This document shows, one piece after another, positions 7,520 through 16,683 of a stretch of 64,000 nt of DNA (position 1 is its first letter; every line of letters begins with the position of its first letter). The notes beneath the pieces were generated by a model that saw only the letters and a program-made list of their open reading frames with translations, was not told the DNA's origin and did no database searches. Origin of the DNA: Geothrix campi (GTDB lineage: Bacteria > Acidobacteriota > Holophagae > Holophagales > Holophagaceae); the NCBI RefSeq assembly GCF_024609265.1, contig NZ_JANHMP010000001.1, forward strand, positions 744,001-808,000, in the 5' to 3' direction. The position numbers were made by a program, and so were the translations under genes.

Positions 7520-7590
7520 GGGACACTCCTGAAAGGGGCCGGGCGGCCCGGAAATCATGGATCCAGCGTCTGGAAGGGGCCTCAACCCTG

Positions 7591-9156
7591 TTAGCGGCGC
7601 CGACGCTGGGAGGCTGGAGGAATCTTGAGTTCCTCGCGGTACTTGTTCACTGTGCGCCGGGCCACCTTGATGCCGTCCCGCTCGAGCAGGCCGGCGATGG
7701 CCTCATCGGACAGCGGCTTGGCAGGGTCCTCTGCCTGCACGAACGCCTTGATGCGGTGCTTGACCACGGTGGCGGACACGTCCGAATCCTTGGGACGTGC
7801 CGAGAAGAAGTAGTTCAAGTCGAAGAGCCCCTGGGGCGTGTGGATGGTCTTGGCCTTCACCACCCGACTGATGGTGCTCTCGTGGAATCCCGTGGCCTCC
7901 GCCACGTCGCGCAGCACCATGGGCCGCAGGCGCTCGATGCCATGCTCGAGGAACTCCTTCTGGAGTTCTACGATCTGGGCCGAGACCCGCAGGACAGTGC
8001 GGTTCCGGTCCTCCACGCCCCGGATGAAATCCCGGGCACTGCGGAAGCGCTCCCGGATGAAGTCCTTGTCGGCCTTGGCGTCGCTGGACGCCAGGAACCG
8101 CTGGTAGTCGCCATTCACCTTGAGTCGGGGCAGGCCCTCGTCATTGAGGTAGATCTTCCAGTTGCCATCCTCGCCCTTGAGCACCACCACGTCCGGCTTC
8201 ACCACGCGTTCGCCTTCGGGATCGAAGGCCCGGCCAGGCGAGGGGTTGAGGTGCTTGAGCTGGTCCATGGCCACGCACAGTTCCGAGTCGGTGCAGCCAA
8301 GGGCGCGACGCAGCTTGGCACTGTCCCGCTGCGCCACCTGGGCCGTATGGTCCTGGATGATGCGCACCGCCAGATCGTCGGGCTCGGCGCCCGCATGCCG
8401 TAGCTGGAGCAGCAGGCTCTCCTGCACCGTGAAACAGCCCACACCGGAGGGATCAAACTCCTGGAGGACGTCCAGGGCTGCGCGCAACGCCTCCTCCGTG
8501 ACGCCCAGATCCGCCGCCAGGGCAGCCGGGGTGGCCTCCACGGAGGGCTGGTCGGGATCAAGCCGCAGGAAACCCTTCGGGTCGAGCCGGTCAATCAGCC
8601 GCTCCACCAGGGCCGCCCGGGGATCATCGTTCTCCAAGGTCTCGTAGAGTTGGCCCACCAGGTGGTCCTGGAGAGACTCATAAGCGCTGAGGCGATCCTC
8701 CCAGGAGAACCGATCCTCCTCCGGCAGGTTACTGGTCCGGGGCAGGTCCGAATCCCAGCTGTTCTCGGCGCCCAATTCGGTTTCCTGAACCTGGGCCACG
8801 CCTTCTTCTGTGAACTTCTCCAGATCGCTTTCGGGGTTCATCTCGCCCGCCGCATCCAGCATCGGTCCCAGATCCACCGTGTCCACCCCTTCGGGCAGTT
8901 CCATGCTGTCAGCGGTCTGGTCGGCGGAACCCTCCGTCACATCGGATTCGCGCCCCTCCTCGATGGCCTCGAGGGAGGGCACTTCGTCGCCGTCGTCGGC
9001 CAATTCCAGGAGGGGGTTCTCCTCGAGCTCCCGCTCGACGGTCTGCGACAGCTCCTGCAGGTTCATCTGCCACAGCTTGAGCTTCAGCTGCATGGCGGGC
9101 GTGAGCGCAAGGGTCTGGCTCTGGGCCAGGCGCTGGGAGAGGAAGGGGCCGGCCAC
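7591..9156 (-). CDS. rpoN: RNA polymerase sigma-54 factor RpoN
   Basis: Directs polymerase to -24/-12 promoters that need an AAA+ activator. The 521-residue protein has all three regions. N-terminal region I (LSQRLAQSQTLALTPAMQ, LQELSQTVERELEENPLLEL) contacts activators; an acidic linker follows at about 55-150; then the core-binding domain and the C-terminal RpoN box ARRTVNKYREEL near residue 505. The start is GTG at 9156, two bases after the lptB stop, so translation is probably coupled. A matching sigma-54 promoter candidate lies at 38329-38344. Confidence 0.96.
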   Translation of the reverse strand: MAGPFLSQRLAQSQTLALTPAMQLKLKLWQMNLQELSQTVERELEENPLLELADDGDEVPSLEAIEEGRESDVTEGSADQTADSMELPEGVDTVDLGPMLDAAGEMNPESDLEKFTEEGVAQVQETELGAENSWDSDLPRTSNLPEEDRFSWEDRLSAYESLQDHLVGQLYETLENDDPRAALVERLIDRLDPKGFLRLDPDQPSVEATPAALAADLGVTEEALRAALDVLQEFDPSGVGCFTVQESLLLQLRHAGAEPDDLAVRIIQDHTAQVAQRDSAKLRRALGCTDSELCVAMDQLKHLNPSPGRAFDPEGERVVKPDVVVLKGEDGNWKIYLNDEGLPRLKVNGDYQRFLASSDAKADKDFIRERFRSARDFIRGVEDRNRTVLRVSAQIVELQKEFLEHGIERLRPMVLRDVAEATGFHESTISRVVKAKTIHTPQGLFDLNYFFSARPKDSDVSATVVKHRIKAFVQAEDPAKPLSDEAIAGLLERDGIKVARRTVNKYREELKIPPASQRRRR

Positions 9157-9158
9157 GA

Positions 9159-9896
9159 TCAGTCCAACCTGAACCGGTCGCCCAGGTAGACCCGGCGGAT
9201 ATCCGGATCCTCTGCGATCTCGCTGGGCAGGCCGTGTTTCATGATCATCCCGTCCGCCAAGATATAGGCCCGGTCGGCGATCTGCAAGGTCTCGCGTACG
9301 TTGTGATCTGTGATCAGCACCCCGATGCCTCGCGCCTTGAGGTCGCCGATCAGGCCCTGGATCTCCAGCACGGACTTGGGATCCACTCCAGCGAAGGGCT
9401 CGTCCAGAAGCATGATCCTGGGCTCGGTCACCAGGGCCCGCGCCAGCTCGCAGCGCCTCCGCTCACCTCCGGATAGGCTCATGCCCAGAGTGTCGCGCAC
9501 TTTCCCCAGGTGGAAATCGGCCAGCAGGCGTTCGCAGCGGTCTTTCTGCTCGACCTTCGGGATCGGCTGCAACTCCGCCAGGGCCAGCAGGTTCTCCCAA
9601 ACCGTCAAACCACGGAACACGCTGGATTCCTGGGCCAGGTAGCCAATGCCCAGCCGCGCCCGCCGGTGCATGGGCAGGGCGGTCACATCCTGGCCCAGCC
9701 AGCGGATGCCCCCCCGGTCTGGTGCCTCCACGCCCACCACCATGTAGAAGGTCGTGGTCTTGCCCGCGCCATTGGGCCCCAACAGCCCGACCACCTCGCC
9801 CATGCCCACGCAGAGGCTCACATCCCGCACCACGGTGCGGTCGCCATAGCGCTTCTGGAGGTTGACGGCCTCAAGACAAGGGGTCGGTTCGGTCAT
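9159..9896 (-). CDS. lptB: LPS export ABC transporter ATPase LptB
   Basis: Cytoplasmic ATPase that powers LPS extraction from the inner membrane with LptF/LptG/LptC. It has 245 residues. Walker A is [10 protein letters not shown] at about 40-49; [16 protein letters not shown] is the LptB-type Q-loop region; the signature is [10 protein letters not shown]; Walker B is [14 protein letters not shown]; the H-loop is [11 protein letters not shown]. These are characteristic of LptB rather than of amino-acid transporter ATPases. rpoN follows after 2 bases. lptF and lptG are not in the window. Confidence 0.94.
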   Translation of the reverse strand: MTEPTPCLEAVNLQKRYGDRTVVRDVSLCVGMGEVVGLLGPNGAGKTTTFYMVVGVEAPDRGGIRWLGQDVTALPMHRRARLGIGYLAQESSVFRGLTVWENLLALAELQPIPKVEQKDRCERLLADFHLGKVRDTLGMSLSGGERRRCELARALVTEPRIMLLDEPFAGVDPKSVLEIQGLIGDLKARGIGVLITDHNVRETLQIADRAYILADGMIMKHGLPSEIAEDPDIRRVYLGDRFRLD

Positions 9897-9947
9897 GGAT
9901 CTATCAGAACATACTGGCCGACGGATTGCCCCGAAGGGGCCACGCGC

Positions 9948-12900
9948 TCAGTGCGCGGCACGCCCGGGGGTGTAGGGTGCTTTGGCGGCTTCGAGCGCAT
10001 CCTCCAGCGCCTTCAGGGCAGCCGTGGCACTGGCGAAGCGGGCGTTCACGCTCTTCAGACCCTCCTCGGCCCAGGCCAGGTTCTGGCGCTGGGTGGCGGT
10101 GGGCTGCTGGGTGGTGGCCCAGACGCTGCCCGTCACCTCCCGGATCCTCCCCAGGATGCCGGGGGCCGTGGGCTCCTGACGGGTCGCGACGGTGGCGTCG
10201 CCACTCAGCAGATCGCGCAGATCCTTCAAGTCGCCGTGCAGCGTCCGGGCCCTGGTCAGCAGAGCCGCATCCGCGGCCGGGGTTTCGAGCAGGGCCTTCC
10301 GGACGTGATCCAACCGGTTCTGGGCCTCGGTCAGGCGCTCAGAAGCTCCCATGGCAAGGCGCTGGGCTTCCCCCATGCGGGCACAGAAGGCGCTGTACTC
10401 GGTCCACTGGGCCGGGGTCAGCCGGTCGGCATCCAGAGGCTTCACCTCGAAGGCGACGGGTCCAGCCACAGGCTTCAGCACGCCGTCCACCTGGAAGGAC
10501 AGAGTGGCCTGGTACCGACCCGGCGCGGCCAAGGCCCCGCGGGCGCCATAGTCCCAGGGATCCCGCTCACCGGGAACCTTCAGGTGGATGGGGGCCGGAT
10601 CCTGGAAGCGGAGATCCCAGGCCAGGCGATGGAGGCCCTTCTCCGGTTTCGTCGCGATGCGACGCACCACCTGTCCGTCGCTGGCGGCGATGGTCAGCAC
10701 CACTGCCGGGGGTGCCTCGCGATCCTCGGCCCTGAGGGCCTCCCAGGTGGGGATGACGGGGTCCTGGCCGGCCTTCGCGGCCTCCTTCTCCTTCTCGTGG
10801 CGTTCCTTCTTCAGCGGCTTCGGTTCCACCTTCAGGTGATAGGTGAACACGGCACCGAAGGGCGGGTTGGGCGACAGGAAGAGGGAATCGCCCTGGAAGG
10901 ATTTCCCGGGCCCGCCGAACGGGACAGCCTCGATGTAGGCCTGGGCGGGGCGAAGGCCGTAGAGGTGGGCCTCGGAATCGAAGTCCTCCGACTTCGCCTC
11001 GCGCAGAGGCGTGAGGTCATCAAGGATATAGAAGCCGCGGCCGAAGGTGGCCACCACAAGATCGCCTTCGCGGGCCTGGATGGTCAGATCCTTCACGGCG
11101 ATGGTGGGCAGCTGAGTGAAGCGCGACCAGCTCTTCCCGGCGTCGAGGCTGAAGAAGAGGCCGAACTCCGTGCCGCAGTAGAGCAGGCCTTCGCGGGCCG
11201 GATCCTCGCGCACGGTGTACACGCTGCCTCGCTCGGGCAGCCCCGTGCCGATGGCTTCCCAGGTGCGACCATGGTCCCGGGAACGCAACAGGTAGGGGCG
11301 GAAGTCACCGGTCTTGTGGTTGTCGAAGGCGGCGTACACCGTGCCAGCCTGGTGCGGGCTCGCCGACAGGCAGGAGACGTAGGTCAGGTCGGACACGCCC
11401 GGGAAGCGCTCCGTCTTCCGCCAGGTCTTGCCGCCATCCTCGCTGATCTGGATGAGTCCATCATCGGTGCCCACGTAGAGCAGCCCTTCGATCTTCGGGC
11501 TTTCGGTGAAGGCCACGATGTTGCCGTAGAAGCTGGTGGAGGCGTTGCGGGCCACGGCATCCACCCCCCAGACCTTGTCCATGATCTTCAGGCGGCTGCG
11601 GTCGATCTTCCGGGTGAGGTCCGGACTCACGGCAGTCCAGCTGTCGCCACGATCCTCGCTGCGGAAGAGCTTCTGGGCGGCGAAATAGAGCCGCTTCCCA
11701 TTGTGGGGGCTGAGCAGCAGCGGGGCGTCCCAGTTCCAGCGGAAGGGCTCCTCCCCGGGCGCGGGCTGGGGCTGGATCTCCACGCGCTCGCCCGTGCGGC
11801 GGTCGAAGCGGGCCAGGCCGCCGTGCTGGCTTTCGGAGTAGACCGTGTCCGGATCATCCGGGTCCACCTGGCTGTAGAAGCCGTCCCCACCCTGGGTCAC
11901 GAACCAGTCGAGGTTGGTCGAGCCATGCAGGTTCCGGGTGCGGCTGGGGCCGCCCATGGAGAAGTTGTCCTGGGTGCCGCCATACACATGGTAGAAGGGG
12001 CGCGCATTGTCCACCGCCACACGGTAGTACTGGATGACGGGGAGATTGGCCTTGAACTCCCAGGTGGCGCCCCGATCGCGGCTTTCGTAGACGCCGCCAT
12101 CGCAGCCTGAGATGAGATGTTCGCTGTTGGCGGGATCGATCCACAATGCGTGGTTGTCCACGTGCTTGGAGGTTTCGCCCACGCGCCGCCAGGTCTTGCC
12201 GCCGTCCTCGGTCACCTGCATCCAGGTGTCCATGGAATAGACGCGCTTGGGGTCCTTCGGATCGCAGAAGAGCTCCTGATAGTACTGAGCGCTGCCGGAG
12301 ACCTGCTCGCTGCGTCGCTCCCAGGTCCGGCCCCCGTCCAGGCTGCGGAAGAAACCGCCCGCCTTGTTGGCGGCCTCGATGGTGGCGTAGACCGTGTCCG
12401 GCTCGCCCACCGGAACCGCCAGGCCGATGCGGCCCATGTCCTCCTTGGGGAGTCCTTCCGTGAGCTTCACCCAGGTCTGGCCGCCATCCAGGCTCTTGTG
12501 GATGCCGCCTCCAGGGCCGCCATCCAGCATGCCCCACACATGGCGCCGACGCTGATAGGTGGCGGCATACAGCACCTCGGGGTTGCGGGGATCCAGCACC
12601 ACGTCCGTAACGCCAGTGTGGGCGTCCACGGTGAGCACAGCCTTCCAGGTCTTCCCGCCATCGGTGGTCTTGTAGAGGCCGCGCTCGCCGCCCTCCTTCC
12701 AGAGCGGGCCCTGGACGGCTGCGAACACCACCTGGCTGTTGCGCGGATCCACCAGGATCTTGGCGATGTGCTCGCTGGCCTTCAGACCCATGTTCTCCCA
12801 GTGCTTCCCGCCGTCCAGGCTGCGGTACACCCCATCGCCGTAGGCCACCGAGCGCTGGGAATTGTTCTCGCCCGTGCCAACCCACACCGTGTGGGAGTCC

Positions 12901-13217
12901 CGGGGATCCACCGTCACGCAGCCGATGGAGAACGAGCCCTCTTTGTCGAAGAGCGGCGTCCAGGTGGTGCCCGCGTTCACGGTCTTCCACACCCCGCCGG
13001 AGGCCACCCCCACATACCAGGTGTCCGGCTTGCCAGGGTCTACGGCGATATCTCCGACCCGGCCCGAGGTGACCGCCGGGCCCAGGTTCCGCAAGGGCAG
13101 TTCCGCCAGGGGCGAGGCCACCCGCTCCGCAGCCTTGGCCGCCACGGGCGGTGCCGCCAGAACCGGCACGGCGGCAAGCAGCAGGGCCAAGGAAGACAGG
13201 GAGCGGAACCGGGGCAT
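9948..13217 (-). CDS. Exported BNR/Asp-box (sortilin-like) beta-propeller protein
   Basis: A 1089-residue protein with a signal peptide (SLALLLAAVPVLAAPPVAA). At least 11 Asp-box or Asp-box-like segments are visible, for example SLDGGKHWEN, TTDGGKTWKA, SLDGGQTWVK, TEDGGKTWRR, SRDRGATWEF, SEDGGKTWRK and SLDAGKSWSR. They span roughly residues 70-720 and indicate one or two seven- to ten-bladed propellers of the VPS10/sortilin or glycosyl-hydrolase-like type. The C-terminal 300 residues are non-repetitive and end in helical sequence. Relatives are common in Acidobacteria and Bacteroidetes; the substrate is unknown. Unusually, it lies between the LptC/LptA-like gene (52-base gap) and lptB (51-base gap), inside an otherwise conserved LPS export run. 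A sialidase activity cannot be inferred. Confidence 0.85.
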   Translation of the reverse strand: MPRFRSLSSLALLLAAVPVLAAPPVAAKAAERVASPLAELPLRNLGPAVTSGRVGDIAVDPGKPDTWYVGVASGGVWKTVNAGTTWTPLFDKEGSFSIGCVTVDPRDSHTVWVGTGENNSQRSVAYGDGVYRSLDGGKHWENMGLKASEHIAKILVDPRNSQVVFAAVQGPLWKEGGERGLYKTTDGGKTWKAVLTVDAHTGVTDVVLDPRNPEVLYAATYQRRRHVWGMLDGGPGGGIHKSLDGGQTWVKLTEGLPKEDMGRIGLAVPVGEPDTVYATIEAANKAGGFFRSLDGGRTWERRSEQVSGSAQYYQELFCDPKDPKRVYSMDTWMQVTEDGGKTWRRVGETSKHVDNHALWIDPANSEHLISGCDGGVYESRDRGATWEFKANLPVIQYYRVAVDNARPFYHVYGGTQDNFSMGGPSRTRNLHGSTNLDWFVTQGGDGFYSQVDPDDPDTVYSESQHGGLARFDRRTGERVEIQPQPAPGEEPFRWNWDAPLLLSPHNGKRLYFAAQKLFRSEDRGDSWTAVSPDLTRKIDRSRLKIMDKVWGVDAVARNASTSFYGNIVAFTESPKIEGLLYVGTDDGLIQISEDGGKTWRKTERFPGVSDLTYVSCLSASPHQAGTVYAAFDNHKTGDFRPYLLRSRDHGRTWEAIGTGLPERGSVYTVREDPAREGLLYCGTEFGLFFSLDAGKSWSRFTQLPTIAVKDLTIQAREGDLVVATFGRGFYILDDLTPLREAKSEDFDSEAHLYGLRPAQAYIEAVPFGGPGKSFQGDSLFLSPNPPFGAVFTYHLKVEPKPLKKERHEKEKEAAKAGQDPVIPTWEALRAEDREAPPAVVLTIAASDGQVVRRIATKPEKGLHRLAWDLRFQDPAPIHLKVPGERDPWDYGARGALAAPGRYQATLSFQVDGVLKPVAGPVAFEVKPLDADRLTPAQWTEYSAFCARMGEAQRLAMGASERLTEAQNRLDHVRKALLETPAADAALLTRARTLHGDLKDLRDLLSGDATVATRQEPTAPGILGRIREVTGSVWATTQQPTATQRQNLAWAEEGLKSVNARFASATAALKALEDALEAAKAPYTPGRAAH

Positions 13218-13269
13218 GGTGCCTCCTAATACGAGGTTTGCTCCATGATGCCCTAGAAAGGATGGGACT

Positions 13270-15018
13270 TCACCAGCCGGGGCCCGCCCCCTTGCCGCGC
13301 ACGCGGCCCTGCCACTTGACGGTCTGGCTTCCAGGTTCCAGATCCAGGGCCTCGCCTTGACCCTCGCCGAGGCGGCCCCTTAGCGTGACGGCCCCCTGCG
13401 CCTGGATGAGTTTCGCAGTGCGATCCGGCCCCACGATGACGGTCACCGAGTCCGCCGCCAGCCGCCAGCCCTGGCCCTGGCATTCCACGCCGCCGCCGAG
13501 AACCACCTTCTGTCCCTCGCTCTGGCCGTGCTCGGCGCGCAGGAACAGGTCTCCGTCCGCGGCGGCCAGCGTGCCACTCAGCCCTTCCGGGAAGCTCACC
13601 GTCTCGCCTTTCCGGATGATGCGGGGGCCGGACAGCCGTTCGCGCAGGCGGCTCCAGGCGGCGGGCCGGCCCGTGAGCGTCCACAGGGCGTCCTCCCACA
13701 CGAGCTTTGCCCCGCGCAGGCTGCCGCCGGAGAACAGGTTCACCTGCACGGGCCCTTCGATGGTCCAGGACCGTGGATCCCCCTGCCCGGCACCGCCGGA
13801 GAAGGTGCCGTCCTCGCCGCGGCCCAGCACCGGCGCCTGGAGCTTCCAGCGCCGACTGGCCCGCTCGACCAGCATGCGGGGCGAAGATAGGCTGCGTCGG
13901 CCCCAGGTGAGGAGGGCCTGACCCTCGGCCGCGGCATGGCCGATGGGCAGCGATTCCGGCAGGTCACTCCCCGGCCCTTCCCGCATGAGCACGCGCGGCG
14001 CCCTGAGCACCAGGCGCTGGCCGTCCAGGGGCTGATCCCACACCACGCTGCCCTCCAGGCGCAGCCCCGCGGGTGTCCACCGGGCCCCGTCCGTGGACAG
14101 ATGTTCCTCCCCCGCCGGCAGCGCCCGGCGGGCCTGGAACTTCCGGAACTCCACTTGCTGGAAGGTCGCGCCGGGGGCGGGTCGCGGCGCCACGCCACCT
14201 TTCGCTTCGCCATGCCAGCCATCGGCCCGCTCGAAGGCCAGGGGACCGGGCCAGGTGACCATGTCCGGCGTCAAGTCCGCCACCGAAGCCTGGAGAGAAC
14301 CTTCCGCCAGACGGGCCGTCACACCCTCAAGATGCCCCGTCTGGAAGCCGGGCATGGCCCAGAGCCGTTCCGCCTCCATGGCCTGGAGGGTGGTGGGCAC
14401 GCCCCTATCCGTCGGCGCCTGCCAGCGCACGGGGCCATGCTCTACACGGAACCGGCCTTCGGCTTCGCGATGCCACCCGGCGGGCAGGTTCCAGACCCCT
14501 CGGGCGGATCCTTCCAGGGCCTCCCAGCGCAGGGGGGCCAGCCCTTCCCATTCCCCGCCGAACCAGCGCAAGGCAGGTCCATCGTTCTCCACCCGGCCCT
14601 TGCCCAGAAGGGCCTTAGTGCCGGGATCGGCCACCTCCAGATCCAGGGGGCCCTGGAGGGTCCAGACTCCGGCCTGGCGGCGAGCTTTGGGCGACAGCAT
14701 GCGCCACTGCCCGGTCGGCTCGTCCAAGTGACCCGTCACCGTCTCCAGGCGAAGATCCTCCTCCACCCCTTCGATGGTGCGGTAGGCCAGCACCATGCGG
14801 TTGGGGCCCAACTGCTCGGTGAGGGTCCCTACGCTGCCTTTGGTGCCTTCGCCGAACAAAGGATCACCGCCCACGGTGCGACCCGGCATGCCCTCACTGC
14901 CCACCATCAAGAAGCGCAGGGTGAAGCCCAGGGTTCCCGCCACCAGGCCCCAACCCAGGCCCCGCCAGAGCGGGTGCCGGGCTGGCGGCAGATTCTGGAG
15001 CAGGGCCAGCACCTTCAT
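13270..15018 (-). CDS. Large LptC/LptA-like LPS transport protein
   Basis: A 582-residue protein with one N-terminal membrane anchor (GLGWGLVAGTLGFTLRFLMV). A long periplasmic part follows, rich in short beta strands with repeated patterns such as LRLETVTGHLDEPTG, LEGVTARLAEGSLQASVADL and TVIVGPDRTAKLIQAQGAVTLRG. The last of these resembles the OstA/LptA beta-jellyroll that carries LPS across the periplasm. Normal LptC and LptA are each near 190 residues, so this looks like LptC anchor plus several jellyroll modules in one chain. The start overlaps the recJ stop by 4 bases (ATGA). It precedes the Asp-box gene and lptB. The role is inferred from position and fold pattern; exact domain limits need a profile search. 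Confidence 0.65.
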   Translation of the reverse strand: MKVLALLQNLPPARHPLWRGLGWGLVAGTLGFTLRFLMVGSEGMPGRTVGGDPLFGEGTKGSVGTLTEQLGPNRMVLAYRTIEGVEEDLRLETVTGHLDEPTGQWRMLSPKARRQAGVWTLQGPLDLEVADPGTKALLGKGRVENDGPALRWFGGEWEGLAPLRWEALEGSARGVWNLPAGWHREAEGRFRVEHGPVRWQAPTDRGVPTTLQAMEAERLWAMPGFQTGHLEGVTARLAEGSLQASVADLTPDMVTWPGPLAFERADGWHGEAKGGVAPRPAPGATFQQVEFRKFQARRALPAGEEHLSTDGARWTPAGLRLEGSVVWDQPLDGQRLVLRAPRVLMREGPGSDLPESLPIGHAAAEGQALLTWGRRSLSSPRMLVERASRRWKLQAPVLGRGEDGTFSGGAGQGDPRSWTIEGPVQVNLFSGGSLRGAKLVWEDALWTLTGRPAAWSRLRERLSGPRIIRKGETVSFPEGLSGTLAAADGDLFLRAEHGQSEGQKVVLGGGVECQGQGWRLAADSVTVIVGPDRTAKLIQAQGAVTLRGRLGEGQGEALDLEPGSQTVKWQGRVRGKGAGPGW

Positions 15019-16682
15019 GGGGTCGCCTCTCCGAGCGGCGTCTCCACCAGCCAGGAGCGCCCCCAGCGGTCGCTGCCCTGGGGCACGGCGGCCACGCAGA
15101 GCCGCTCGCCGATGGCCGGCTGCGAGGGCCGTTCCCGACCAGCGAACCAGGTGAGGGGATCCGGAGTCCCAGCCAGACGGAGCTTCCAGTGGTCCGCGCC
15201 GAAGGCCGCCGAGGAAGCCACGTTGCCCTCCAGCCGCGCCAAGGGTGGCGCGAACCCCTGGCCGAAGGGCTCCAGGCGGGCCAGATCCGCATCGCCGGGA
15301 AGGTCCGCATGGCCGCCATCCAGCAGCAGGGGCGGAATCTCCCGCCCGGCCGCCTGGTCGGCCGCACCGCGCTGGAGCGCTTGGCGGACGAAGGCGAGGC
15401 GGGAGGGCTCGAAGCTGAGGCCTGCCGCCGCCCGATGCCCCCCGCCGCCCAGGAGGAAGGGCTGGGCCAGGGCCAGCAGACTGCCCAGATCGTAGCCCTC
15501 CGGGGCCCGCAGGCTGCAGTGGGCCACACCGTCGACCACCGTGCAGACCCCCGCGGGGCGGCCCGTGGCCCGCATGCGATGGCCCGCCACGATGCCGATG
15601 ACGCCCTTGTGGGCGGTGGGATCCAGCACCAGATCGAAGGCTGTGTCCTCGGGTCGGGGCAAGCGAGCGGCCAGGTCCTCCTGGATGGCGCGGCGTTCCT
15701 GGTTGAGCGCTTCCACCCGGTCCATCAGGGTCTCGGCTTCCGCAGGATCGCGGGTCAGCAGCAGGCGGACGGCATCCTCCGCCCCGCCCATGCGCCCCAC
15801 GGCATTGAGCCTGGGCGCCAGCCCGAAGGCCACGTCCTGGCCGCCCAGAGCCCCCTCCTTCTTGGCCGCGCGCAACAGGGCGGCCAGACCGGGGCCATTC
15901 TTGCCGCCGAGGGAATCGAGCCCCCGCCTCACCAGCAGCGCATTCTCATCCACCAGCGGCATCACATCCGCCACGGTGCCGATGGCCACCAGCTTGAGCA
16001 TCCCGTCCAAAAACGTGGCGTCCGCCCCGGTGGGGTGGGGCACGGCTCCAAGCAGGGCCTGGGCCAGCTTGAAGGCCACTCCCACCCCCGCCAGGAAGGG
16101 GTTCGCATAGCCGTCGAGGTGAGGATGCACGACGGCGCAGGCCGGGGGCAACTCCTGGCCCAGGGCATGGTGATCCGTGATCACCCAGTCGAGGCCCAAC
16201 TCCGAGCTGGCCTTCACTTCCTCCACGCTACGCACGCCGCAGTCCACGGAGATGAGCAGGTCCGGTTGGCGCGTGGCCTTCAGGTCCTGGATACAATCCA
16301 AATGCAGGCCGTAACCGTCGGAGAAGCGGTTGGGAATGAAATAGGACACATCGGCGCCGAGCCGCTCCAGCGCACGCACCAGCACAGCCGTGGCAGTGAC
16401 GCCGTCCACGTCGTAGTCACCATAGATCACGATGCGCTCGCGGGCCTCCACGGCTCGGCGGATGCGTGCCACGGCTGCATCCACGCCCGAAAGCAGGTGA
16501 GGGTCGGTGCTGCGGGTCCAGGCGGGATCGAGACGCCAGGCCAGGCCTTCCGGCTGGTCCACCCCGCGCAGCCACGCGAGTCGCGCCAATCGGGGCTCCA
16601 GATTCCACGCCGCGGCCAGGGCCCGCCAAGGCGCCGGACCCGCCGGGATCTCCCGGCGGAGGCGCCAGGCCTTGGCGTCCAT
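15015..16682 (-). CDS. recJ: Single-stranded-DNA-specific exonuclease RecJ
   Basis: A 5'-3' ssDNA exonuclease of the RecF recombination and mismatch repair pathways. About 555 residues. The DHH domain carries IVIYGDYDVDGVTATAVLV, SVDCGVRSVEE and the DHHALG motif (VITDHHALGQELP). The DHHA1 domain has GIVAGHRMRATGRP and GGGGHRAAAGLSF, and a C-terminal OB-like part follows. The ATG at 16682 starts one base after the accA stop; an in-frame GTG at 16694 would overlap accA and is the alternative. Its end overlaps the LptC/LptA-like gene by 4 bases, tying a DNA repair gene to the envelope operon. Confidence 0.93.
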   Translation of the reverse strand: MDAKAWRLRREIPAGPAPWRALAAAWNLEPRLARLAWLRGVDQPEGLAWRLDPAWTRSTDPHLLSGVDAAVARIRRAVEARERIVIYGDYDVDGVTATAVLVRALERLGADVSYFIPNRFSDGYGLHLDCIQDLKATRQPDLLISVDCGVRSVEEVKASSELGLDWVITDHHALGQELPPACAVVHPHLDGYANPFLAGVGVAFKLAQALLGAVPHPTGADATFLDGMLKLVAIGTVADVMPLVDENALLVRRGLDSLGGKNGPGLAALLRAAKKEGALGGQDVAFGLAPRLNAVGRMGGAEDAVRLLLTRDPAEAETLMDRVEALNQERRAIQEDLAARLPRPEDTAFDLVLDPTAHKGVIGIVAGHRMRATGRPAGVCTVVDGVAHCSLRAPEGYDLGSLLALAQPFLLGGGGHRAAAGLSFEPSRLAFVRQALQRGAADQAAGREIPPLLLDGGHADLPGDADLARLEPFGQGFAPPLARLEGNVASSAAFGADHWKLRLAGTPDPLTWFAGRERPSQPAIGERLCVAAVPQGSDRWGRSWLVETPLGEATP

Positions 16683-16683
16683 A

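Noticed and set aside
9510-12110. Long open frames opposite real genes (also 28700-30766, 46097-47569, 60313-62934)
   Set aside because: They are antisense or out-of-frame to well-supported proteins, have Ala/Gly/Arg/His-biased composition and no family motifs; typical of very GC-rich coding DNA.
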